From Bacillus_BD oryzisoli (GTDB taxonomy: Bacteria > Bacillota > Bacilli > Bacillales > Cytobacillaceae), in contig NZ_CP137640.1 of assembly GCF_036670025.1 (NCBI RefSeq), positions 2,328,001 through 2,392,000 of the forward strand: a DNA stretch of 64,000 bases, in the 5' to 3' direction. The notes under the pieces were generated by a model. That model saw only the letters and a list, made by a program, of their open reading frames with translations. It had not been told where the DNA came from and ran no database searches. Within the stretch, counting starts at the first letter, position 1. Each line of letters starts with the position of its first letter. A program made the position numbers and the translations under genes. Positions 17,813 through 27,035 of the stretch are shown in pieces.

Positions 17813-19087
17813 TTAGGCAGCTATTGACATAATAGGTTGTACCTTCTCAGGACGATAGGAATCATTCTTTCTGGCCATTCCTACTAATACTCTTGCGAGT
17901 TTATGAATTAATTTCATAATTGATTTCATTTTCTTCATCTTTTTCACTTTAACATTGTTAGCGTGCAGCTCTTTAAAATCAGGGGTGTTCATGACAAGAC
18001 TCATAGTCGCTAAATACAAGAAGCGCCGTAAACGAGATCTCCCACGTTTGGAGAGGACAATTTGACCTTTCCATTTACCTGAACTTGCCTCTGCAAGATG
18101 CAATCCAGCATGACGCAATAAAGAATTCCCGTGTGCAAATCCACTTAGATCTCCTGATTCTCCTAAAATGCCCGCAAGGGCAATTTCGCTAATCCCTTTA
18201 ATGGCAAGTAACTTTCTTGCGAAAGGTATTCGTTTAAGGACTTTAGTGACTTCCTTTTCAACTCGCTCAAGTTGCGCGGTTGCTAGATCAAACTCTTCAA
18301 TCAATTGTTCCAGATGGAGTTTATAAGCATCAAGTGCTTGTCGAGTTCCGACTGAATGCATAGCTAATTCAATTAATACTTGTGCTTTTCTTAACCCAGG
18401 TTGTCTCTTCATTTGGGTTTTCCAGCCTACAACGATATCTGGTGCTTTCATTGAACGTAGTTCAAGTGGTGTAGGGAATAAGCGTAGAGTTGCCATTGCC
18501 CCTTTGCCTTTAACATCTTTGAATACCTGCCGAAGTTCGGGGAAAACAATATCGACCCAACGGTTTATTTGATTGACAGCACTGACATATCGTTTAACCG
18601 TCATGTCACGGTTAGACATTAAAACTCTTAGTTTTTCAAAGGCCTCTGAAGTAGGACGAATAAAGGAATAGTAACCATTCTTGACCATATCAGCGATAAC
18701 AAGAGCATCTTTTTTATCACTTTTAGATCGGCTATTATCACGGTTTTCCTTATTCTTTTTTACGAGGTGGGGGTTAACAGTTACTGCTTCAATATCTTGG
18801 TCATATAGCCATTTTGATAGGTTAACCCAGTAATGTCCTGTAGGTTCCATGCCGATTATAGTAGAGGCAAAACCTTTTAAGGTTTTTAACTGGTTAATCC
18901 ATTGTAGTAATCTAGCAAAACCCTCTTCATTATTTTCAAATGTAAGAGGATCACCGACTATTATTCCACGGAAATTTACAGCTCTAGCTACGTGTAATTC
19001 TTGGGCGATATCCACACCAACCACAAGGTGTTTATCTGAAATTCTCTCAATTAGTTGATTTTGTTTGTCTTGCATCTTAAACTTCAT
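17813..19087 (-). CDS. IS110-family RNA-guided recombinase
   Basis: The protein has 424 residues and is intact; it differs from the copy at 8777 by only a few residues (for example TKVLK for TEVLK, MNTPD for MNNPD). All DEDD and serine motifs are present. The close identity of copies 1 and 2 indicates recent transposition. Confidence 0.93.
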   Translation of the reverse strand: MKFKMQDKQNQLIERISDKHLVVGVDIAQELHVARAVNFRGIIVGDPLTFENNEEGFARLLQWINQLKTLKGFASTIIGMEPTGHYWVNLSKWLYDQDIEAVTVNPHLVKKNKENRDNSRSKSDKKDALVIADMVKNGYYSFIRPTSEAFEKLRVLMSNRDMTVKRYVSAVNQINRWVDIVFPELRQVFKDVKGKGAMATLRLFPTPLELRSMKAPDIVVGWKTQMKRQPGLRKAQVLIELAMHSVGTRQALDAYKLHLEQLIEEFDLATAQLERVEKEVTKVLKRIPFARKLLAIKGISEIALAGILGESGDLSGFAHGNSLLRHAGLHLAEASSGKWKGQIVLSKRGRSRLRRFLYLATMSLVMNTPDFKELHANNVKVKKMKKMKSIMKLIHKLARVLVGMARKNDSYRPEKVQPIMSIAA

Positions 19088-19195
19088 ATTAGGGTTCCTC
19101 CTTAAGGTTTTGAGTTAGAGTGGTGTCTATACTCATATCTTACTGAGGGACCTAATTTTTTTCAAAGTTGATAAATAGCTGTCTACAGGAATTCT

Positions 19196-19274
19196 AACGG
19201 GTGCTAGAGTTTAAGAAGGGGACTGCTGCGGCAATGGCACTCCCTTTTTTTCGTATTGTACTGACGAAGCAGTT
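19196..19274 (+). repeat. Dispersed repeat pair; second core carries a group II intron
   Basis: AACGGGTGC follows the IS110, then a hairpin region around CTGCTGCGGCAATGG with a T-run, then the second core TATTGTACTGACGAAGCAGTT, directly followed by the GTGCG start of the outer intron. Joining GCAGTT to TAATAAGAAG beyond the intron rebuilds a normal right half. Confidence 0.7.
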
Positions 19275-19783
19275 GTGCGGCCGAGCATAGGTCGTATCAT
19301 ATAACGGGTGGGATTCCCGTCGAGCAAGAACTAGCCATTCACTCGTAGCAAAGTCTTGGAGGGCTAAAGGTAACTTTAGTCTTTAAGCGTAGACAGTTAG
19401 GTAATGGGCCGAAAGCCATATGGTTGAAGGGATTGAGCCCCATAATGTTAGTAAATCGAGAGGGCTGATGTTTTAACTGCGACAGAAAGCAACATTTCAT
19501 TATTCGTAATGGCAAGAAGAATGGAACCTCTCTGGGGTCAGAGACCTTGGCACGTTACACATTGATATGATACGGCAACTCGGGAGACCCTATCGGTCTT
19601 TTCTTGTTAGAAGAGTATGGTGTACAAGCGATACAAAGTAAGGAAACCAAATGCCGATTAGGGAGTCGGATAGCAGCGTAGTACCAATGAAGTTGGGTAA
19701 TGCCGATGGAGGAAAGGCTAGCTACCAGTTATCACCCTTACTAGAGACACATTTACTACACACAGAGGTAGGGATAATAATAA

Positions 19784-20509
19784 ATGGAAACAAAACTACT
19801 AAGGATAGCAGAATTAGCAAAATCTGATCCTAAAATGAAATTTACATCTCTTGCACATTTATTAAATGAGCAATCACTAGGTCAATGTCATCATGAGTTA
19901 CCTAACAGAAAGGCAACAGGGGTTAAGGGTACAACTAAAGAACAATACAGTGAAAATCTAAATAAAGTAAAAGCTATCGTCCTGTTCCAGTAAGGAGAAT
20001 GTATATTCCAAAGCTCAATTCAAACAAGAAAAGACCATTGGGAATACCGGAACACGAAGATAAAATTGTTCAAAGAAGTATTACGAAAATACTAAATACC
20101 ATCTATGAAAATGATTTTCTAGACTGCTCATTTGGATTCCGTCCAAATCGTAATTGCCATGATGCCTTGAAAATACTGAACCATTATATTGAAAAGAGGT
20201 CAGTAAATTATGTAGTAGATGTAGATATTAAAGGATTCTTTGATAACGTTGACCACACATGGATGATGGAGTTCTTAAAACTGCGAATCTCTGACCCTAA
20301 TTTACTAAGAATTATTGGTAGGTTTCTTAAAGGTGGATATATGGAGGAAGGTAAGAAACACAAAACAGATTATGGTACACCGCAAGGTGGAGTGATTTCT
20401 CCAGTATTAGCCAATGTATACCTCCATTATGTTCTCGACCTTTGGTTCGAGAAAAGGGTTAGAAAACAGTGCAAAGGACAAGCATACATAGTGAGATATG
20501 CAGATGATT
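19784..20509 (+). pseudogene. Outer group II intron reverse transcriptase, 5' part, frameshifted
   Basis: The first frame (19784-19993: METKLLRIAELAKSDPKMKF...) shifts near 19970. Relatives have about 15-16 more residues between YSENLN and the SYRPVPVRR motif, so a deletion with frameshift is likely. The second frame continues (YIPKLNSNKKRPLGIPEHED, FRPNRNCHDAL, TPQGGVISP) up to YADD, where the inner intron starts. It cannot yield active enzyme even if the inner intron is removed. Confidence 0.85.
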
Positions 20510-22381
20510 GTGTGCCACGAAAGCAAGGAAAGTGTGCCTAACGGCACCCCCAATAAGCTATGCTGCACTTGAGATGAGAGTAGGCCTCTCGCAATCGCTA
20601 TACAGGTAGAGATTGCAAACCACCCTAAGGTGCTGTAGTCAAAAGCTATGGTATTGAGCGTTAGGGAAAAGGCAGAGCAAGACTCTGTCAGGTACGTATT
20701 AAGGAGACGAAAACCACTGAACCGCTGAAGAAGTATCGAAAGCGTAAGGATGTCATCAAAACTGAGGGGGAGTCGTTAACTCAGGATAAGTTCGGAGGAA
20801 ACCTGTTTACTGTCCGTTCGGTGACCGGTATAAAGGCGGCGTGAACTTAATATAGGCTTGGGTGTGGAACGTGGGAACCTACGACATGGATGCTAAGGGA
20901 GAGATTTCAAGTGGGAGCCCCACAAGAATCAGAGTACCAATGCCATGTATAGGGGCGGAATAACTCGTAGTAGCTATGAAACCTTCTAACGGAGATGGAG
21001 CAAAGGGGTTATGTTATTCAGTTTTATTAACAGGTCAACCATTAAATTGGGAGGAACTTATGAATAAGACAAAGCCGTACAATATATCCAAAAAGGCAGT
21101 TTATGAAGCCTTTCTTAGAGTTAAAGCAAACAAGGGGTCAGCTGGAATTGATCATGAGTCAATAGAGGAATTTGAAGTGAACCTAAAGGATAATCTCTAC
21201 AAACTGTGGAACAGAATGTCCTCAGGTAGTTACTTTCCACCAGCAGTTAAAGCTGTAGAGATTCCAAAGAAAGCTGGTGGCACTAGGACATTAGGAATTC
21301 CAACTGTTACAGATAGAATTGCACAAATGGTTGTGAAACTGTATTTTGAACCCTCAGTGGAACCTTTCTTTCATGAGGACTCTTATGGTTATAGACCAAA
21401 TAAAAGTCCCATCCAAGCATTGGAAATAACTCGTAAAAGATGTTGGAGATACAATTGGGTTCTGGAATTTGATATTAAGGGCTTATTCGACAACATTGAT
21501 CATGGGTTATTAATGAAAGCAGTGGAAAAACACACAAGTATTAAATGGGTGAAGCTATACATTGAAAGATGGCTAAAGGCACCTTTTCAAACAAAAGAAG
21601 GAGTAAAAGAACGTACTTCTGGCACACCGCAAGGTGGAGTCATAAGTCCAGTTCTTGCGAACCTATTTCTACACTACACATTTGATAAATGGATGACAAT
21701 TAACCATCCTAATAATCCATTTGCGAGATATGCAGATGATGCTGTCATTCACTGCAAGTCAGAAGCTGAGGCAATAAGACTGCTTGAATCATTAAGCATT
21801 AGGATGAACGAATGTAAACTTGAACTACATCCAACTAAAACAAGAATTGTATATTGTAAAGATGCAGTTAGGAAAGAATATCACGAAAATATTTCGTTTG
21901 ATTTTCTAGGATATACGTTCAGGCCAAGACGTTCTAAGAATAGATGGGGAAAGCATTTTATTAACTTTACACCAGCGATTAGTAACAAATCTAAGAAATC
22001 AATTCGGCAAAAAGTAAGGGATTGGAAGCTACAGTTAAAAGCTGATAAGGACCTTACTGACCTATCAAATATGTTTAACTCAAAGATAATAGGCTGGATA
22101 AATTTCTATGGGAAATTCTACAAATCAGAAATGTACCCAACATTAAGGCACATCAACAAAGCCTTAATAATGTGGGCAAGAAAGAAATACAAAAGGTTAG
22201 CTCGTCACAAGAAAAGAGCAGAACATTTCTTAGGTAGAATTGCAAATCAGAATCCCAAGTTATTTAAACATTGGGAAATAGGTATTAAACCTACGGCTGA
22301 ATAATGGGAGCCGGATGAGCTGAGAGGTTCACGTCCGGTTCTGAGAGGGGCTACTGGGGAGGTTCCAGTGGTCTACTTGCC
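20510..22381 (+). mobile_element. Inner group II intron inserted in the YADD codons of the outer intron enzyme
   Basis: It begins GTGTGCC directly after GATGATT. Removing 20510-22381 rejoins GATGATT to TTGTTTGTTG and restores YADDFVCCFQSKSEAE, the expected catalytic loop. Domain V (GAGCCGGATGAGC...) is at about 22306-22350. The exact 3' splice site could shift by a base or two because it does not end in the usual AY. Confidence 0.85.
20976..22304 (+). CDS. ltrA: Group II intron reverse transcriptase/maturase (inner intron)
   Basis: The protein has 442 residues and is intact. Reverse transcriptase blocks: GSAGIDHESIEEF (about 56-68), RTLGIPTVTDRIAQ, GYRPNKSPIQAL, TPQGGVISPVLAN and the catalytic YADD. 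A maturase domain follows (LGYTFRPRRSKN, GWINFYGKFY) with a basic C-terminus; no HNH domain. A second possible start at MNKTKPYNISKKA (21060) has the better ribosome site (GGGAGGAACTT). It probably supports splicing of both copies of the inner intron. Confidence 0.92.
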   Translation: MKPSNGDGAKGLCYSVLLTGQPLNWEELMNKTKPYNISKKAVYEAFLRVKANKGSAGIDHESIEEFEVNLKDNLYKLWNRMSSGSYFPPAVKAVEIPKKAGGTRTLGIPTVTDRIAQMVVKLYFEPSVEPFFHEDSYGYRPNKSPIQALEITRKRCWRYNWVLEFDIKGLFDNIDHGLLMKAVEKHTSIKWVKLYIERWLKAPFQTKEGVKERTSGTPQGGVISPVLANLFLHYTFDKWMTINHPNNPFARYADDAVIHCKSEAEAIRLLESLSIRMNECKLELHPTKTRIVYCKDAVRKEYHENISFDFLGYTFRPRRSKNRWGKHFINFTPAISNKSKKSIRQKVRDWKLQLKADKDLTDLSNMFNSKIIGWINFYGKFYKSEMYPTLRHINKALIMWARKKYKRLARHKKRAEHFLGRIANQNPKLFKHWEIGIKPTAE

Positions 22382-22953
22382 TTGTTTGTTGTTTTCAATC
22401 TAAAAGTGAAGCTGAACAATTCTTCGAATCATTAAAATTGAGATTAAAGAAATTTAACTTAGAAATAGCTGAGGATAAAACTAAAATTATTCCCTTTGGA
22501 AGGTTTGCGGAGAAAGATGCAAAACAAAAGGGAAACAGTAAACCAGCAACCTTTGATTTCCTAGGTTTTACACACTATTGTGGGAAAAGTAAACAAGGTA
22601 ATTTCCGAGTGAAACGGAAGTCAAGCAGGAAGAAAGTCCAAGGCAAACTCAAAGAATCTAAGGAATGGTTGAAGATTAATAGAAATAAAGATATTCATAT
22701 AATTATGGATAGATTTAGACGCTCTCTTATAGGTTATTACAATTATTATTGCATCACAGATAATACCCAAAGTGTAAACAAATTCAGAGACAAAATCGGA
22801 TACTTACTGTTTAAATGGCTCAATAGAAGAAGTCAAAGGAAATCATTTACTTGGGATAAATTCAGACTCTTTCTTAATAAATCCCCATTACCTTACGCAA
22901 GAATTAAGGTTAACATATATGACTTAAGAAAAGAGATTAGCTACATTATGTGA
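22382..22953 (+). pseudogene. Outer group II intron reverse transcriptase, 3' part
   Basis: It continues the frame cut at 20509: VCCFQSKSEAEQFFESLKLR, GRFAEKDAKQKGN, FLGFTHYCGKS, then the domain X segment SLIGYYNYYCITDNTQ, ending at TGA 22951-22953. This half is undamaged, unlike the copy at 911-1455, but it depends on splicing and on the broken 5' part. Confidence 0.85.
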
Positions 22954-23058
22954 ATGGTAACTAGGAGGAGCCGTGTGCGTTAATTGCGCAAGCACGGTTC
23001 TGTGAGGGGGGAGGAATACAATCTACCGTGAGGTAGAGAGATTCCCTTCTACTCGACT

Positions 23059-23317
23059 AGTTTAATAAGAAGAACATGTCTAATTAGTATTTGACCAAAA
23101 CTGTTTGGCAAGAGGGAGCTATTTTCAAATAAACATAAGATAATACGTAATAAAAAATGTAGTTGTTGAACTAACGGGAGCAAGAGTGGAAGAAAGGGTT
23201 GCTGCGGCACCCCTTTTTCTTGTTCCGCTAATGGGCAGTATAGTGGAAGAAGGAATATAGTTAAACTGCTGTGAAACACTAAAAAATCATATTTCATAAG
23301 TTCCTAAGTAGGTGTTT
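23059..23317 (+). repeat. Intergenic stretch with dispersed repeat pair
   Basis: At 23163-23256: TTGTTGAACTAACGGGAGC, hairpin GGGTTGC-TGCG-GCACCCC plus T-run, then GCTAATGGGCAG followed by TATAGTGGAAGAAGG. Nothing else is recognisable. Confidence 0.75.
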
Positions 23318-23509
23318 ATGATGTCTTTTTCAGAACTTTATACAAACCTTGTTGTTTCTCCTTTGTATATTATTGTTTTAGTTATGAGTATCGGGTATTT
23401 AGTTTTCAACATGAAAGAAAAAGGCTTCTTTTCTACTGTGTATAAGATTTATTCATTATTTATTATAGTTAATTATTTTATTGCACTTTATTTTCGTTTT
23501 TTTCACTAA
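23318..23509 (+). CDS. Small membrane protein
   Basis: The protein has about 63 residues and two hydrophobic segments (about 12-30 and 44-60) linked by a short charged loop. AAGTAGGTG precedes ATG 23318; ATG 23321 is equally possible. It is followed within 2 bp of its stop by a dispersed repeat. No family recognised. Confidence 0.5.
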   Translation: MMSFSELYTNLVVSPLYIIVLVMSIGYLVFNMKEKGFFSTVYKIYSLFIIVNYFIALYFRFFH

Positions 23510-23548
23510 CGGGCGTATTCCTTTAACAAGGGATGCTTAATTTTTATT
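23503..23548 (+). repeat. Dispersed repeat
   Basis: CACTAACGGGCGTATTCC overlaps the stop codon of the preceding gene and is followed by TTTAACAAGGGATGC. Confidence 0.65.
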
Positions 23549-23696
23549 CCAGCACAGGTTCAGGATAACACAAAAAGTATCAAAGGAATAATTTCACTAG
23601 TTCTGTTTGATTTGAATTTGAATATTATTAAAGATACGTAATTACATTCTTTCCAGCGATCATAACAAGCGATTAAATAACGGGGGAAAAATTTAT

Positions 23697-23969
23697 ATGG
23701 ATAATGTATTAAAAGTATCATCAAAATCAAATCCGAATTCAGTTGCAGGTGCAATTGCAGGCGTATTAAGTGAAAGAGGAAATATAGAAATTCAAGTGAT
23801 TGGAGCTGGTGCTTTAAATCAAGCGATTAAAGCGATTGCGATTGCAAGAGGATTTGTAGCTCCTAGCGGTGTTAATCTGGTTTTTGTTCCTGCATTTACT
23901 GATGTTTTAATCAACAATGAAAATAGAACAGCAATCAAATTAATTGTAGGTCCTAGAAAAAAAAGATAG
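23697..23969 (+). CDS. spoVS: Stage V sporulation protein S (SpoVS)
   Basis: The protein has 90 residues and matches SpoVS along its length: LKVSSKSNPNSVAGAIAGVL, IGAGALNQAIKAIAIARG, FVAPSGVNLVFVPAFTD, RTAIKLIV. SpoVS is a small Alba-like protein needed for normal asymmetric septation and later spore stages. The C-terminal KKR extension and some substitutions suggest a second, accessory paralogue rather than the housekeeping copy; this is inference. The start follows ACGGGGGAAAAATTTAT. Confidence 0.9.
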   Translation: MDNVLKVSSKSNPNSVAGAIAGVLSERGNIEIQVIGAGALNQAIKAIAIARGFVAPSGVNLVFVPAFTDVLINNENRTAIKLIVGPRKKR

Positions 23970-24037
23970 ATTTTCGTTGAGAAGATCAATAAAAGAATTA
24001 TTTAACAAACATTCCCCTAATGTTATATTAGATTGTT

Positions 24038-24125
24038 GTGCTATCGGGTGCTTTACTTTAACAGGAGTAAAGCCTTTTTCTTATTCAAGTAACGGTCAGT
24101 TTAGTGTAAGAAGGAGTAAAAATAA
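24038..24125 (+). repeat. Dispersed repeat pair with terminator
   Basis: TATCGGGTGC, hairpin GCTTTACT...AGTAAAGC with T-run, then TTATTCAAGTAACGGTCAG followed by TTTAGTGTAAGAAGG. It probably terminates spoVS. Confidence 0.75.
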
Positions 24126-24177
24126 AGTATTTAAGATAAACGAACCCCTAATCAATATTTTTTATAAGTAAAATAAT

Positions 24178-24214
24178 AAAGCTCTCCTAAATAGTAAGGA
24201 GAGCTTGTATTATT
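24178..24214. terminator. Bidirectional terminator
   Basis: AAGCTCTCC and GGAGAGCTT pair around an AT-rich loop, with A and T runs on the sides. It serves the minus-strand DUF3231 gene. Confidence 0.75.
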
Positions 24215-24232
24215 TCAGTAATCGCATCTTGA

Positions 24233-25237
24233 TTATTTAGTTAAATCGTTCCTATCCTGCATTTGAGGTGGTTCTTCAAGCCAACCATTTTTCGCCATAA
24301 GTTTTCCACCCTCCTGCCCATAAGTTAATATGTCTTTTGCTTCACTAATCATTTTTAATGGGAGGTCACTTCGTAAACTAAATGCTGTTCCTAATGCATT
24401 GCTTCCTAAACCAAAGCTACAAAACAGGCTGGTACAGTACATCATCAGTTTATCTGAAAAAGGAGATACTTTTGAGTCTGTTGCATTTGCCCCCCATGTT
24501 GAAGGTGGTTGAATATCACTTTGAAGAAATAATTGCGTATTATCAGTCACAATTTTTTTAGCTAATTCTTTTCCTTTTATGAAGTATTTTTTTACTTCGG
24601 GTTCATTTGCCACTTGTGCGAACCCCGTTATCAGCTGCATGCCAATAATATTTGATTCAATTGCGTGATATAAATGTGCTACTTCAACTGTATTCAATGC
24701 ACGTTTTTCAGAAAACAAGTTAAAACCACTCATATAATTCGTTCCCTCTACAAACTCCACAGACTTTGGCATAGTTACAGCAGGAGGACGTGGTAAAACA
24801 TCTTTGTCTTGCAAATAGTCCACACATTCATCGTAACCACTTTGGGTAAACTCAGTTAATTTTTTATAAAGAAGAATAATATCTTTGCGATATGACATAT
24901 TTAGATGAAGTGTATGTAATCCCATGCTTATTTCTTGAAGAAGACGAAGAAACATAATATCAAACATGTTGTCATACAGCTTGGGTACGCCAGTATTAAC
25001 ATCTTGCTCTGTGAATCCGACAGGAATAACAGCACCTTCATTTTCAAAGATAGCTTTTATATCTTCAATATAGTTAGTAATTTTCATATGAGTATTTTGC
25101 ATAATTTCTTTAGCTTGATTGTCATCTGCTTGTTCTATAAAATATTCAAGCATTCTTTGTATCATTGTTTTTTCTTGATAGGTCATCCACAATGTTCCTA
25201 ATTCACTTGAACTTAAAGCCTGTTTTTGAGTCATCAT
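24233..25237 (-). CDS. DUF3231 family protein
   Basis: The protein has about 334 residues: two tandem DUF3231 units (about 5-160 and 175-325), each a helical bundle. The second carries FNLFSEKRALNTVEVAHLYH and SPFSDKLMMYC. The family is restricted mainly to spore-formers and has a ferritin-like fold by prediction; its role is unknown. GGAGGATTAT precedes ATGATG at 25237, so the ATG at 25249 is too far upstream. A relative lies at 27036 on the same strand. Confidence 0.8.
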   Translation of the reverse strand: MMTQKQALSSSELGTLWMTYQEKTMIQRMLEYFIEQADDNQAKEIMQNTHMKITNYIEDIKAIFENEGAVIPVGFTEQDVNTGVPKLYDNMFDIMFLRLLQEISMGLHTLHLNMSYRKDIILLYKKLTEFTQSGYDECVDYLQDKDVLPRPPAVTMPKSVEFVEGTNYMSGFNLFSEKRALNTVEVAHLYHAIESNIIGMQLITGFAQVANEPEVKKYFIKGKELAKKIVTDNTQLFLQSDIQPPSTWGANATDSKVSPFSDKLMMYCTSLFCSFGLGSNALGTAFSLRSDLPLKMISEAKDILTYGQEGGKLMAKNGWLEEPPQMQDRNDLTK

Positions 25238-25284
25238 ATAATCCTCCATTTTTCATATTTACTTACAAATAATAAGCACTTTCA

Positions 25285-25746
25285 TTAAACTTTAAATCGA
25301 ATTAACAGACACTTTATAAAATTCCCAACCAATAATCCTGGGATTAAAGACAAAATTGGAAGCCACACAGGTCCAATTAAAATTTGTCCTAATTTAAATG
25401 AAGGAGAGTAAATAAGCCCAATTGTTACAAAATAAGCTCCAAATACAAAAGGAAGATATGAATAAGGGGGAGTTTCTCCTTTGGCATCTTTATAAGCATC
25501 CCACATAGCAAACATATATAGACAGGGGTAGAACATTAGCCATTGGTAATTTGTTGCTTCGATTGCTCCCCTAATGTTTCCTTGAAAGCTATATAAAATC
25601 ACCATGTTAAAATGACTATTAACATTAACAAGGAACTCTAAAAAAATTAAAACTATTCCTTTCAAAAATTTTCTGTTTAATAACTGAGCAAAGCCTGGGA
25701 GAGCTATACTCCATAGAATAGCTTCTAACTTATCAGTCATAATCAT
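25285..25746 (-). CDS. Conserved-looking membrane protein
   Basis: The protein has about 153 residues, starting MIMTDKLEAILWS after AAGGATAAT; the longer frame from 25785 has no ribosome site. Four or five membrane segments follow. ALPGFAQLLNRKFLKGIVLIF resembles small Bacillus membrane proteins of unknown function. It is 47 bp from the DUF3231 gene start, same strand, so co-transcription is possible. Confidence 0.6.
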   Translation of the reverse strand: MIMTDKLEAILWSIALPGFAQLLNRKFLKGIVLIFLEFLVNVNSHFNMVILYSFQGNIRGAIEATNYQWLMFYPCLYMFAMWDAYKDAKGETPPYSYLPFVFGAYFVTIGLIYSPSFKLGQILIGPVWLPILSLIPGLLVGNFIKCLLIRFKV

Positions 25747-25827
25747 ATTATCCTTATAATTTGTAATAGTTTTAGTATTTCTCACGGGAGATAAACTATG
25801 CAGTAGAGGAAGTTATGTGTCTTTCCT

Positions 25828-25892
25828 TATTCAATTAACGGGTGCAAGAGTGAAATAAAGCAACGCATTCGAGATGCGCTGCTTTATTTATT
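25828..25892 (+). repeat. Dispersed repeat with terminator hairpin
   Basis: TTATTCAATTAACGGGTGC followed by the hairpin AAGCAACGCATTCGAGATGC-type stem (AAAGCA...TGCTTT) and T-run. It stands at the 3' end of the minus-strand recombinase. Confidence 0.7.
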
Positions 25893-25893
25893 T

Positions 25894-26739
25894 TTAAAAA
25901 TACTTCATATATAATTGCTGCCTGATGCTTCCGCTTAACTGGGCATATATCCGGGTGGTTTCACTTTTTTCATGACCTAATAGGCTTTGAATAACATCTA
26001 GAGGTGCTCCATTATTTAATAAGTGGGTTGCATAGCTGTGCCTTAGTTGGTGTGGATGAATGTCTTTGTTAATGCTGGCGCGGTTTGAAATCAGCTTAAT
26101 AATGTATCGCATTTGGGCAATGCTCATTCGATGAGGATCCCGTTCCGTGACAAAAATATCAGTGTCCCTGTCTTCACGATTATCTAGGTATCGTTTTAAC
26201 CAAATTTCGCAGCGGATATTGAAATAGACTTCCCGTTCCTTATCACCTTTACCTCTGATAATAGCGGATCGGTTCGACCAATTAATTCTACCTCTATCTA
26301 ATGAAACAATTTCTCCTATTCGGCATCCAGTGGAGAACATCAATTCAAACAGAGCATTTTCCATTGGGGAACAACATGCTTCTCGTAAATGTTCTATTTC
26401 CATTTCGGTCAAATATTTAGGAATTCGTTTCCCGGTCTTAGGTTCTTTTATTTTAGCTGCTGGGTTTTTGGGAATATGCCCTTCTTCATGAGACCATCGA
26501 AATAATGATTTCATAAAACGAATTCTATGAGCCAAACTTGCAGGCTTAAGGCTTTCACTTGATTTTGCTAAATAAGCTTTTAATTGATCCGTAGTGATCG
26601 TATCAAGTTTAACATCATTAAAAAAGCGAATAAGTAAGCTGGACTGTAGTTTATATGCTTTTAATGTTTGCGGGGAAAAGCCTTCAATGCGTTTATCAGA
26701 TTCATACTTTTCCCATGCCTGAGATAATAACAAGTTCAT
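25894..26739 (-). CDS. Tyrosine recombinase / integrase
   Basis: The protein has 281 residues: a SAM-like N-terminal DNA-binding domain (about 1-90) and a catalytic domain. Active-site residues are Arg140 (FSTGCRIGE), Lys164 (IRGKGDKERE), His230/Arg233 (HPHQLRHSYATHL), His256 (LLGHEKSETTRIYAQ) and Tyr265, all in place. It is XerC/D-sized. Ribosome site TTGGGGAGAG precedes ATG. It is not beside phage genes but is bracketed by dispersed repeats at 25834 and 26812, so its natural sites may be worth testing against them. Confidence 0.9.
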   Translation of the reverse strand: MNLLLSQAWEKYESDKRIEGFSPQTLKAYKLQSSLLIRFFNDVKLDTITTDQLKAYLAKSSESLKPASLAHRIRFMKSLFRWSHEEGHIPKNPAAKIKEPKTGKRIPKYLTEMEIEHLREACCSPMENALFELMFSTGCRIGEIVSLDRGRINWSNRSAIIRGKGDKEREVYFNIRCEIWLKRYLDNREDRDTDIFVTERDPHRMSIAQMRYIIKLISNRASINKDIHPHQLRHSYATHLLNNGAPLDVIQSLLGHEKSETTRIYAQLSGSIRQQLYMKYF

Positions 26740-27035
26740 CTCTCCCCAAAAAATTCTTTTTTCAGGAATTATTGACCTGTTTCACAAAATTGAAACGGCT
26801 GTTCTTATTAAGCTAAAGAAGCAGTTTACTTGAAGAACGGGGATTAAGCATTTAATAAAAAACCACCCTATAAGGATGGTTAAGGAAAATGGACATGAAT
26901 TTTTTATATAATAGCATTTCTCTAGTGAGAAATATGTTTATCCAATTTTATATTTAGACAATTTTAAAATGACGAAAATTCCGAACGTCACATACCTAAC
27001 AAAGGGAAAACAAAATTAGAGAGCACGTCGGCTCT
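26740..27035. other. Intergenic: degenerate repeat and two hairpins
   Basis: At 26801-26850 a degenerate repeat (TTATTAAGCTAAAGAAGCAG then TTTACTTGAAGAACGG). At 26865-26882 the hairpin ACCACC...GGATGGT, which recurs in similar form at 32503-32526. At 27017-27040 GAGAGC...GCTCTC, probably the terminator of the minus-strand gene at 27036. Confidence 0.55.

Larger units (their letters stand above)
17411..19195 (-). mobile_element. IS110-family element, inverse-strand subgroup, copy 2
   Basis: The element is 1785 bp, inserted at TTATTCAGCT|CCCTCAG ... GGAATTCT|AACGGGTGC. The duplicated segment at 44880 supplies the natural empty site TTATTCAGCTAACGGGT, which fixes both ends directly. Confidence 0.93.
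19275..23058 (+). mobile_element. Outer group II intron containing an inner group II intron (copy 2, complete)
   Basis: The 5' end GTGCGGCC at 19275 fits the GUGYG consensus, with a structured domain I region to 19783. Its reverse transcriptase starts at 19784, is damaged near 19985, and is interrupted at 20509 by a second intron. Domain V lies at 22967-23007. The 3' boundary lies within about 10 bp of 23052. Confidence 0.85.

Noticed and set aside
23977..24171. Open frame of 64 codons after spoVS
   Set aside because: It runs through a dispersed repeat pair and its hairpin, has no ribosome site and an implausible composition.
25747..25785. Upstream start for the membrane protein at 25285
   Set aside because: No ribosome site there, while AAGGATAAT lies just before ATG 25746 and the hydrophobic pattern begins after it.
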